64,000 nt of DNA, taken from positions 124,001-188,000 of the forward strand of contig CAWEDK010000018.1 of assembly GCA_963807865.1 (NCBI GenBank). The letters run 5' to 3'. The position numbers were made by a program, and so were the translations under genes. Under the pieces are notes generated by a model. The model searched no databases. It was not told the DNA's origin and saw nothing but the letters and a program-made list of their open reading frames with translations. Positions 57,552 to 64,000 of the stretch are shown here, in pieces. Origin of the DNA: VAZQ01 sp963807865 (lineage in GTDB: Bacteria > Pseudomonadota > Alphaproteobacteria > Rhizobiales > Xanthobacteraceae). Numbering within the stretch: position 1 is the stretch's first letter; each line of letters starts with the position of its first letter.

Positions 57552-57576
57552 CTCTGGGCTACAATGTAGCCCAGAG
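57552..57576 (-). promoter_or_regulatory. Operator palindrome of the toxin-antitoxin operon
   Basis: A perfect 25-bp inverted repeat, CTCTGGGCTAC-AAT-GTAGCCCAGAG, ends 10 bp upstream of the antitoxin start. It overlaps a possible minus-strand -10 (TACATT). It is placed as expected for autoregulation by a RelB/DinJ-type antitoxin complex. Confidence 0.75.
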
Positions 57577-57611
57577 TCTGGGAAATTTCAAGGCTCCGAT
57601 GCCCGGCCATA

Positions 57612-57735
57612 GCCGGTGTTCGAGGCCGTGACCCTACGCGGGCCGACGGTGGCGGCCGATTTCAAGCAGATGGTGATCGATTATATCGAGCGCCGGTTCG
57701 GCCACGGCGGTGCGGGCAGGACGGCGGCGGAGTAG
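57612..57735 (+). pseudogene. Right-hand copy of the ispG 3' end (no start, not a gene)
   Basis: It encodes the last ~36 IspG residues (AVTLRGPTVAADFKQMVIDY IERRFGHGGAGRTAAE split here in two blocks) and the stop, with an in-frame 12-bp deletion near its left end. It has no start codon in context, so it is a remnant. All base differences from the active copy in the conserved part are silent. Confidence 0.9.
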
Positions 57736-57759
57736 TGTCCGCGTAACCCGCTACGCGGG

Positions 57760-57873
57760 TCAGGCCTGCGATCGCGGCCGCCGGACGTCGGCTGCCTTGC
57801 GCTCAGCCGAAGGCCACTCCGCGCACAGGCTGATGATCGCCATCAAGATGCACAGCAGTGCAACCTTTTCCAT
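57760..57873 (-). CDS. Possible small single-membrane-segment peptide
   Basis: 37 residues: MEKVALLCILMAIISLCAEW then a basic tail KAADVRRPRSQA. GGGAGATTCGGGATT precedes the ATG. The first 18 residues could cross the membrane or act as a signal peptide. It is the only candidate in the 57736-58046 gap. It is short, so it may be chance. Confidence 0.35.
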   Translation of the reverse strand: MEKVALLCILMAIISLCAEWPSAERKAADVRRPRSQA

Positions 57874-58046
57874 AATCCCGAATCTCCCAGGTCCCGCGCC
57901 CCACACTTGCAACTCAATCGTGGCGCCAACGGTTCCCTCTCGGGGCAATGTGGTGACAGGCCGGCGGGACGCCAGAGCGGTTCATACGCCGGCGCGATGA
58001 CGATCGTGTGATCGCGGAGGGAGGCCGGCGCCTGCCGTGAAGCCGT

Positions 58047-59315
58047 TCAGGCGCCGAGGCCGCGCAACTGCTCGCGGCTCACCTGATCGACCGGATCGAT
58101 CGACTGCGCCTTGCGGAAGTCCGCAATGGCCTCCGCCCGGCGGCCCAGCGCCTTATAGGAGATGCCGCGGTTGTTGTAGGCGTCCACGAACCGCGGGCTC
58201 ATTTTGATCGCTTCGCTGTAGTCGGCGATGGCGCGGTTGTTGTCGCCTTGAGCCGCATAGCTCCGGCCGCGGTAGTAGTACGACAGGAAGTGCGCCGGAT
58301 CGATCTTGATCGCCTCGCTGAAATCGGCGATGGCGCGGTCCTGATTGCCCTGCTCGCGATAGCAGTTGCCGCGGTTGTCGAGCGCGGCGGTGCTGCGCGG
58401 GTTGAGCTTGATCGCCTCGCTGTAGTCGGCGATTGCGCGGCTATAGTCTTTCTTGCCCTGATAGGCGCTGCCGCGGCAGTTATAGCCCTCGGCGAATTTC
58501 GCATCGGCCCGGAGGACCTCGCTGCAATCCGCGATTGCGAGGTCGTAGTCGCCCCTGGCCTTGTAGGCGAAGCCACGGTGGGCGCGGTGGATCAGGTTCT
58601 GCGGTTCGAGCTTGATCGCCTGGCTGTAGTCGGAGATGGCGTGATCGTAATCGCCTTTCTTCGCCAACCGCTTCTGGTCATATTGCGCGAGGCCGCGATT
58701 GCCCCACGCATAACCGTACTTTGGATCGAGCATGATCGCTTCGCTCAGGTCGGCGATCGAACGCTCCCAATCGCCCTTGGCCCAGAACAGCACTCCGCGA
58801 TGGGCATAGGCGCGGGAATGCTTGGGGTCGAGCTTGATCGCCTCGTAGTCCACGATCGCACGATCGTAGTCGCGCTTGCTGTAGTAGGCGAGGCCGCGGC
58901 TATCGTAGGCGTTGACATGCTTGGGATTGATCGCGAGCGCCTGGCTGTAGTCGGCGATGGCGCGATCAAAATCGCGCTTGCCCGCATTGGCGAGTCCGCG
59001 GTTGTAAAGGGGCGCGACGTATTTCGGGTCAAGCTTGATGGCCTCGCCGTAATCCACGATGGCGCGGTCGTGTTCGCGTTTGCTCAGGTAGGCATTGCCG
59101 CGGTTGTTGAAGGCGTTGGAGCGATTGGCCGTGCTTTCGCTCGCATCGTCGATGACCTTTGTGCAGCTCGCGATGCGCAGATCGGGATCGTTGACATTGC
59201 CGGCGCACTCCTGCCGGTCGGCGGCGCTTGCCGCGAGCGCCGGGCTCGACACCATGAGCCAAAGCCCGGCGAGCGCCGCGCACCGGGCGGACTGACGCAA
59301 CCCTGCTGCTGACAT
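58047..59315 (-). CDS. Secreted tetratricopeptide repeat (TPR) protein
   Basis: 422 residues. A signal peptide (LRQSARCAALAGLWLMVSSP ALAASA) is followed by DRQECAGNVNDPDLRIASCT, a DPDxRIxxCTxxI start common in rhizobial TPR proteins. About ten TPR units follow, mostly 34 residues (RGNAYLSKREHDRAIVDYGE and similar); one unit lacks a residue (DRAIVDYEAIKL) and one is longer (YDQKRLAKKGDYDH). A protein-protein scaffold, probably periplasmic. I chose ATG 59315 because it begins the signal peptide. Confidence 0.88.
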   Translation of the reverse strand: MSAAGLRQSARCAALAGLWLMVSSPALAASAADRQECAGNVNDPDLRIASCTKVIDDASESTANRSNAFNNRGNAYLSKREHDRAIVDYGEAIKLDPKYVAPLYNRGLANAGKRDFDRAIADYSQALAINPKHVNAYDSRGLAYYSKRDYDRAIVDYEAIKLDPKHSRAYAHRGVLFWAKGDWERSIADLSEAIMLDPKYGYAWGNRGLAQYDQKRLAKKGDYDHAISDYSQAIKLEPQNLIHRAHRGFAYKARGDYDLAIADCSEVLRADAKFAEGYNCRGSAYQGKKDYSRAIADYSEAIKLNPRSTAALDNRGNCYREQGNQDRAIADFSEAIKIDPAHFLSYYYRGRSYAAQGDNNRAIADYSEAIKMSPRFVDAYNNRGISYKALGRRAEAIADFRKAQSIDPVDQVSREQLRGLGA

Positions 59316-59439
59316 GGGGACCCTCCAGGGCCTGGACAGGCAAGCATAGCGCGAATTTCGCCGGTATCCCCATGCCGCCGCCGGTCGTTTGGCGGTTACG
59401 TCCTGACTCGCCGCGGCACGAGGCCCGCGCCGCGCCAAC

Positions 59440-60111
59440 TCAGATCGCGCTGGCCGCGATGTTGACAATGAGCGCCAGCAGCGCGGCGTTGAAGAAGAAC
59501 GACACGATCGCGTGCGCGGTCACGACCCGGCGGATTTCGCGCGACACGATCTCGACGTCGGAAACCTGCGCAGTCGTGCCAATCCCGAACGAGAAGTAGA
59601 CAAAATCCCAATAGTCGGGCGGCTCGTTGGCGGGGAAGTCGAGCCCACCGCCGGTCTTGCTGCCGGACCCGTAGAACTCATGGGCGTAATGCAGGGCGAA
59701 GATGGTGTGGATGAATGCCCATGACAGCACGATGGTGACGGTCGCCAGGACCAGTTGCGCCGCGGTGCGGGCGACGCCTTGGCTGGTGCCGAGCTCGGCC
59801 ACGATGGCGCCGATGCTGGCGAGCGCGGCCGCGACCGTCAGCGCCAGGATGGCAACGGCTCCTTCGTCCTCGGCCGCGGCGTGATGCCGGATATCGCTCG
59901 CCGAGGCGCGGGCAAAACGCCAGTACAGCAGCAGGAGGTAGAGCGTCACGCCGACATTCCAGCCCGCCAGCAGCCGGCGCGGCATCACCATGTCGCCTGG
60001 CAGCAGCAGGATCAGCACGATCCCGAGCGCCGTCGAGGCCAGGAGGCGCGGCCGCGCGTGCAGGATGCGAAGGACATAGGGCAGCCGCGTTCGGAAGGTA
60101 TTGTTGGGCAT
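59440..60111 (-). CDS. DUF1345 integral membrane protein
   Basis: 223 residues. Membrane helices include ALGIVLILLLPGDMVM, GVTLYLLLLYWRFA, VAILALTVAAALASIGAIVA, LVLATVTIVLSWAFIHTIFA and HAIVSFFFNAALLALIVNIA. The family region HYAHEFY...GGLDFPANEPPDYWDF VYFSFGIGTTAQVSDVEI (two blocks) is typical of DUF1345. The function is unknown. Start ATG 60111. Divergent from mtgA. Confidence 0.88.
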   Translation of the reverse strand: MPNNTFRTRLPYVLRILHARPRLLASTALGIVLILLLPGDMVMPRRLLAGWNVGVTLYLLLLYWRFARASASDIRHHAAAEDEGAVAILALTVAAALASIGAIVAELGTSQGVARTAAQLVLATVTIVLSWAFIHTIFALHYAHEFYGSGSKTGGGLDFPANEPPDYWDFVYFSFGIGTTAQVSDVEIVSREIRRVVTAHAIVSFFFNAALLALIVNIAASAI

Positions 60112-60195
60112 GGTTCGAGTCGCGCGAGAGACCAAAGGACGAGTGTGCGCCGTTTGCCGCGCCGGTCAAACGCGCGGCCCGATTCCGGGCCCCTG

Positions 60196-60939
60196 ATGCC
60201 TGCCGCCGCGCCAGCGCAACGCCCGCGATCGCAGCCAGCCGCACAGCCCCGCCGATGGCCCGGCCGGATCGTGTGGGCGGTGGTTCTGCTTCTGTTGTTC
60301 GTTCTGCTGCTGCCGTATCTGCTGGTGCCGCTCTATCGCTTTATTAATCCGGTCTCGACCCTGATGCTCGCCCGCTGGGCGACCGGCGGGCGGGTCGAGC
60401 GCACGTTCGTGCCGCTGGACCGGATGGCGGCGGTGCTGCCGGTGACGGTGATCGCCTCCGAGGACGGCCGGTTCTGCTACCACCGCGGTGTGGATCTCAA
60501 GGAATTGCGCGAGCGCATCGATGCCGCCGACGACCTCAGCGAGGCGCGCGGTGTGTCGTCTATTACCCAGCAGGTGGCGAAAAATTTGTTCCTCTGGCAG
60601 GGCCGCAGCTTCGTCCGCAAGGCGCTGGAGCTGCCGCTGGCGCTGTGGATCAACCTGGTGCTGCCGAAATGGCGGGTGCTCGAAATCTATCTCAACATCG
60701 CCGAATGGGGCCCACACGGCGAATTCGGCGCCGAGGCGGCAAGCCGTCATGCCTTCAACAAGCCGGCGCGGTCCCTGTCGGCGCGGGAGGCCGCGCTGCT
60801 GGCGGCGGTCTTGCCTAATCCGATCCGGCGGAGCGCCCGGCAGCCCGGCCCCGCGGTGCGCCGGCTGGCCGGCATCTACGAGGTGCGGGCCGTCGCCCAG
60901 GCCGGACTTGCGGGCTGCGCCAAGCGCCCGACGCGCTGA
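60196..60939 (+). CDS. mtgA: Monofunctional biosynthetic peptidoglycan transglycosylase
   Basis: GT51 enzyme polymerising lipid II glycan strands at the inner membrane. 247 residues. Membrane anchor IVWAVVLLLLFVLLLPYLLV (~24-45). Catalytic motif IASEDGRFCYHRGVD holds the first Glu; SSITQQVAKNLFLWQGRSF and KWRVLEIYLNIAEWGP hold the second site and substrate loop. No transpeptidase domain. ATG 60196. Confidence 0.95.
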   Translation: MPAAAPAQRPRSQPAAQPRRWPGRIVWAVVLLLLFVLLLPYLLVPLYRFINPVSTLMLARWATGGRVERTFVPLDRMAAVLPVTVIASEDGRFCYHRGVDLKELRERIDAADDLSEARGVSSITQQVAKNLFLWQGRSFVRKALELPLALWINLVLPKWRVLEIYLNIAEWGPHGEFGAEAASRHAFNKPARSLSAREAALLAAVLPNPIRRSARQPGPAVRRLAGIYEVRAVAQAGLAGCAKRPTR

Positions 60940-61136
60940 TCCGCCGGCCAAGGCCCGGCCGGAATCGGTCCCAAACGTGTGAGGTTAACGCGATTTTGGG
61001 CGTGGATTCGGGCCGCTCCGGTGGCCCTTCGGTGGGCGTCCAAGCCCTAGCCTTCCGGAAAGGCTTACTCTATAAGCCCGGCTTCCAGCCCATCAGTCAT
61101 TGCGGCGCGCGGCGCCATCTGATCAGGAGTTCCATT

Positions 61137-61322
61137 ATGGCTGTCCCCAAACGCAAGACTTCGCCCTCGCGCCGCGGAATGCGCCGTTCGGCCGACGCGC
61201 TCGCAAAGCCGACCTACGTCGAGGACAAAGATTCCGGCGAACTGCGCCGTCCGCACCACGTCGACCTCAAGAGCGGGATGTATCGCGGCCGGCAGATCCT
61301 CAAGCCGCGGAAAGAGGCCTGA
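61137..61322 (+). CDS. rpmF: 50S ribosomal protein L32
   Basis: 61 residues. MAVPKRKTSPSRRGMRRSAD start, then HHVDLKSGMYRGRQIL. This is the cysteine-free type of L32 (no CxxC zinc site). AGGAG lies just upstream of ATG 61137. The leader has the palindrome AGCCTTCCGGAAAGGCT. Confidence 0.96.
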   Translation: MAVPKRKTSPSRRGMRRSADALAKPTYVEDKDSGELRRPHHVDLKSGMYRGRQILKPRKEA

Positions 61323-61495
61323 CGGTTGACGCCGGTATTGCACTCGCCGGCCCTGTCACAATCCTCCAACCGCCGTCGTCGGCGTCAAGGCGACCGACGA
61401 TGCTGGCGATGCCGGCGGAACGCAGCCCCTCGGACGCAGGGCGTCGGTGAAGATCGAAGTCAGGGACGCATCTGAACGTCGGAGAACCCGCCGCC

Positions 61496-61909
61496 ATGTT
61501 CCTGATCGCTTTCCCGCTGTTGCTCATTCCGTTCGCCCTCTACAACATGTCGGTGTTTCTGCTGGATTTGTCGCCGTCGCACGAGATCGCGACGCTTCCG
61601 CTGCTAACCGACAGCCGAATGTCGATCAGCCTCGGTGACGCGATTGTCGCGATCGCCATGTTCCTGCTCTATCTCGAGGCATTGAAGGCGGCGCGCTTTG
61701 CGAGCAAGGCCGGCATGGACCATGTGCTCGCGTTCCTGATATTCGCCGCGATGGCGGCTGAACTGGCCTTGGTGCCGAAGGCGCAGACGTCCACGTTCCT
61801 GCTGCTCACGGTGCTCGCGCTCGTCGATGTGCTGATCGGCGTTTCGGTCGGCTCGCGGGTGCAAAGCCGCGGCATTGTGCTCGAGGACGCCGACCGGCCT
61901 CCGGATTGA
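61496..61909 (+). CDS. Small integral membrane protein of unknown function
   Basis: 137 residues with about four helices: MFLIAFPLLLIPFALYNMSV, AIVAIAMFLLYLEALKAARF, AFLIFAAMAAELALVP and FLLLTVLALVDVLIGVSVGS. It ends with an acidic tail EDADRPPD. Similar small membrane proteins occur in related genomes; no function can be named. Confidence 0.72.
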   Translation: MFLIAFPLLLIPFALYNMSVFLLDLSPSHEIATLPLLTDSRMSISLGDAIVAIAMFLLYLEALKAARFASKAGMDHVLAFLIFAAMAAELALVPKAQTSTFLLLTVLALVDVLIGVSVGSRVQSRGIVLEDADRPPD

Positions 61910-61939
61910 GGCCGGTACAGAATGCGGTGCGGCCCGTGT

Positions 61940-62371
61940 TCAGGCGCCGGTGTCGGCCGTGAAGCCCGCGCCCTGGATGCCGGCGATCGCGGCAATCTCG
62001 TCATTGTCCGAGGTATCGCCCGACACGCCGACCGCGCCGATCAGCGCGCCCGACTGATCGCGAATCAACACGCCGCCCACCACCGGCACCAGCGCTCCAT
62101 CGGACATTTCGATCAGCGCAGCGGCCATATGCGGACGCTCGACGCCGATCGCGTGCAGTCGCCGTGTGCCTGAGCCAAACAGCACCGCGCCGATCGCCTT
62201 TCCGGAAGCGATCTTCCAGCGCAGGATCGGGTTTCCGTCTTCCTCGGCGTAGGCCCGCAGTGCGCCCCGGTTGTCGACCACCGCGACGCCCATCGGCCGG
62301 AATTTCTTCTCCCGCGCCGCGGCGAGCGTCTTGTCGATCATGGAGCGGGCTTGCGCAAGCGTCAGTGACAT
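61940..62371 (-). CDS. GlcG/HbpS-type heme-binding family protein (DUF336)
   Basis: 143 residues. MSLTLAQARSMIDKTLAAAR start, MGVAVVDNRGALRAYAEEDG, the SGKAIGAV helix, GGVLIRDQSGALIGAVGVSG and DTSDNDEIAAIAGI. Family members include GlcG (glycolate operon) and the heme-binding HbpS; the exact role here is unknown. A near-ideal AGGAGGAAACACG site precedes the ATG. Confidence 0.88.
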   Translation of the reverse strand: MSLTLAQARSMIDKTLAAAREKKFRPMGVAVVDNRGALRAYAEEDGNPILRWKIASGKAIGAVLFGSGTRRLHAIGVERPHMAAALIEMSDGALVPVVGGVLIRDQSGALIGAVGVSGDTSDNDEIAAIAGIQGAGFTADTGA

Positions 62372-62759
62372 CGTGTTTCCTCCTGGGGACGATCATGGCC
62401 GGATGGCCGGCTCCTCGATAGCGCAGCCGGCAGGCCGGAGCCATTCCCCGATCTGTTCGTCGCGTGGCAGCATGGCCGATGTGACGGATGCGCAAAGCGC
62501 GGCGGCGCTATGCTCGTGCGGTTGCGACCGAACGGGCGCCCGGCCTTTTGCCGGAGCGCCCGCCGGTCCCACCAACCGAAATCTGGATCTGGATACTGTG
62601 CCGACGTGGGGCAGGGCGGCTGTTAAACGAGGATTTTGGGATTGTGCTTGCCGCCGTGGCCGTCTCCTGTCCCGCCGCGGAACGTATCGTTCCTTCGCAC
62701 GGTAACGTAGCAAGCGCCGTGCCGGTGGGAGCGCGCTCAGGCCGAACGCAACCGTCGAA

Positions 62760-63057
62760 TGCAAATCGCCGAACGCGAGTTGGGCACCGGCGGCTTTGTC
62801 GCGCGCGTGAAGGACTGCCGAGTTGCGATCGACGGCTTCGGCGTCGGCTACACCTCGTTCCGCAACCTGCGCAAGCTCGGCCGTGGCCGGCTGGGTGCAG
62901 GACGAAGAGTTCGGTCGCTATGCTGGCGGACTGGCGCTGCGACTATCTGCAGGGCGTACCGGTCGGGCTCGCCTCGCCCGAAAAGCCCTGGCGGCAAGCG
63001 CCGCCGGTGCGCGCCGCCGCGGGGCTCAAATCGCCGCCGGCGCCAGAACCTTCCTAG
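62760..63057 (+). pseudogene. Remnant of an EAL-domain (c-di-GMP phosphodiesterase) gene
   Basis: Fragments in three frames match the C-terminal third of an EAL domain: CRVAIDGFGVGYTSFRNLRK, then AGWVQDEEFGR, then CDYLQGVPVGLASPEKPW. Some 60 residues between the first and second fragment are missing, so this is a real deletion in addition to frame changes. No N-terminal part is visible in 62372-62759, which I find empty. The stop overlaps the phaR stop. Confidence 0.65.
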
Positions 63058-63660
63058 TCCGCGGCGCCCTTGCTCGGGTCGCTTAGGCGATCGAGCCGCT
63101 TCTGCATTTCATCCATCTGGCGTTTGAGATCGACGATCTCCTCGCCGCCACCAGCGCGCGCCGCGCTCGCAGCCTTCTCGGCGTCGACGGCGGTCTGGAC
63201 CTCGCGCTTGGCGAACGGCGTGAACATCGCGAAGGCGCGCTCGAACATCTCCATGTTCCGGCGCACCTGGTCCTCGAGCGCGCCGAAACGGCCCGCTGCC
63301 GAACGCCTGAGTGATCTGGTTGCGGAATTTCTCCTGCTCGCGGCTGAGCAACTCGATAGAGACTTCGAGATAGCGCGGCACCAGCATCTGCATGCTGTCG
63401 CCGTAGAACCGGATGATCTGGCGCAGGAACGCGATCGGCAGCAGGCTCTGCCCTTCCTTGTTCTCCTGCTCGAAGATGATCTGCGCCAGCACCGAGCGGG
63501 TGATGTCCTCGCCGGTCTTGGCGTCGAAGACCACGAAATCCTGTCCGGCCTTCACCATGGTGGCGAGGTCTTCGAGCGTCACATAGGTGCTGGTGCCGGT
63601 GTTGTAGAGTCGTCGGTTGGCGTACTTCTTGATCGTGACGGGATCTTTGGTGTCAGCCAT
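63054..63660 (-). CDS. phaR: Polyhydroxyalkanoate synthesis repressor PhaR, one frame break
   Basis: A DNA- and PHB-binding regulator that represses phasin and PHA genes. The N-terminal PHB_acc DNA-binding domain has VTIKKYANRRLYNTGTSTYV and DFVVFDAKTGEDITRSVLAQ. PHB_acc repeats follow (LRQIIRFYGDSMQMLVPRYL). One extra base at 63290-63291 breaks the frame; corrected it reads GSGRFGALEDQVRRNMEMFE and ends in a coiled-coil tail (LKRQMDEMQKRLDRLSD). It starts within the end of the small PHB_acc gene. Confidence 0.92.
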
Positions 63661-63862
63661 GGTTGGCGCGCTCGATGATGATCTGTTTGAGGATCGATGA
63701 CGTGATGTCCTCGCCGGATGCGGCGTCGTGGACCACGAAGGCCTCCTCGTCCTCGACCATGCCGGCCAGCTCTTCCACCGTCACATAACGGCCCGCGGCG
63801 GGAGCATAGAGCCGCCGTTGGGCATATCGCTTGGTCGTGACCGGCTCTGCGAGATGGGCCAT
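63653..63862 (-). CDS. Stand-alone PHB_acc DNA-binding domain protein, coupled to phaR
   Basis: 69 residues. VTTKRYAQRRLYAPAAGRYV TVEELAGMVEDEEAFVVHDA and GEDITSSILKQIIIERANHG align along the full PhaR N-terminal domain and stop exactly where its DNA-binding domain ends. Its stop overlaps the phaR start by 8 bp, so translation should be coupled. It could compete for PhaR sites or form mixed dimers; this is inference. It lacks PHB-binding repeats. Confidence 0.8.
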   Translation of the reverse strand: MAHLAEPVTTKRYAQRRLYAPAAGRYVTVEELAGMVEDEEAFVVHDAASGEDITSSILKQIIIERANHG

Positions 63863-64000
63863 GCTTGATCACTGGGAGCCGCTCACCCCGGCGGCCCGTG
63901 GCTTCGATATGCAAAATAAGCAGTTTTCGCGCCGGGGAGCCACCGTTTTGTGCAGGCGGCCGATTGGGCGGATGACGCTGCATGCCGGAGTTGCGCGCCC

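Larger units (their letters stand above)
56308..57735. repeat. Direct repeat of the ispG 3' end bracketing an inserted islet
   Basis: The left copy is 56308-56443 (inside ispG), the right copy 57612-57735. From AGGCCGTGAC to the TAG stop, 113 bp align with five differences, all at third codon positions and all synonymous (Leu, Asp, Arg, Gly, Thr). The right copy also lacks 12 bp (in frame) upstream. The ~1.17 kb between them carries the hypothetical gene and the toxin-antitoxin pair. Confidence 0.92.

Noticed and set aside
58047..59315. Regular ~100-bp DNA repeats resembling an array
   Set aside because: They encode 34-residue TPR units; no constant repeat/unique spacer pattern, so not CRISPR.
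1..64000. tRNA, rRNA, prophage, integrase or transposase genes
   Set aside because: None recognised in the gaps on either strand after looking for tRNA arms and transposase/integrase motifs.

Overview
The window is GC-rich chromosomal DNA from an alphaproteobacterium, most likely a Hyphomicrobiales (Rhizobiales) member near Bradyrhizobiaceae/Xanthobacteraceae. The evidence is the gene order SUV3-type helicase - S4 protein - 7Fe ferredoxin - CarD, the order bolA / J-domain protein / cobS / GNAT / cobT / phytase-like protein / rpmB, an MmgR (alpha-r8, 'suhB' RNA)-like small RNA, several orphan Bug-type (TctC) solute receptors, a long N-terminal extension on UvrB, and rhizobial-style palindromic intergenic repeats. 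No tRNA, rRNA, CRISPR array, prophage or transposase gene is visible.

Layout. 0-14 kb: envelope and housekeeping genes (5'-nucleotidase-like phosphatase, hemH, band-7/NfeD pair, MmgR-like sRNA, kdsD, beta-barrel porin, amidohydrolase, galU, lytic transglycosylase, DUF459 SGNH protein). 14-18 kb: an acyl-CoA ligase, a LivG-type ABC ATPase and a Bug receptor. 18-25 kb: bolA, J-domain protein, aerobic cobaltochelatase cobS/cobT, phytase-like protein, rpmB and a DUF3108 protein. 26-32 kb: SUV3-like helicase, S4 protein, fdxA, carD and a secreted proline-rich protein. 32-50 kb: a catabolic/transport region (GMC oxidoreductase, dihydroxyphthalate-decarboxylase-like protein, TpsB plus subtilase, hydrolase-LLM-MBL operon, two Bug receptors, prpE, two TauE/SafE permeases, fatty-acyl-CoA ligase, VOC protein). 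50-64 kb: uvrB, EamA exporter, ispG with an inserted toxin-antitoxin islet, TPR protein, DUF1345 protein, mtgA, rpmF, GlcG-like protein, an EAL-domain remnant and phaR with an extra stand-alone PHA-regulator domain.

Sequence quality matters here. Many conserved genes (kdsD, galU, uvrB, cobT, phaR and others) are split by frame changes, and wherever they can be resolved each is one extra base; none requires a deletion. They lie in patches and leave other long stretches clean. I read them as assembly insertions and annotate those loci as single genes.

The most interesting structures are: (i) a ~1.2 kb islet with a DinJ/YafQ module after ispG, bracketed by two copies of the ispG 3' end whose last 113 bp differ only at synonymous sites; (ii) families of paired palindromic repeats, one of them inside the uvrB coding sequence; (iii) the MmgR-like sRNA; (iv) a 69-residue PHA-regulator DNA-binding domain overlapping phaR; (v) a terminator-like hairpin between a strong promoter and carD.
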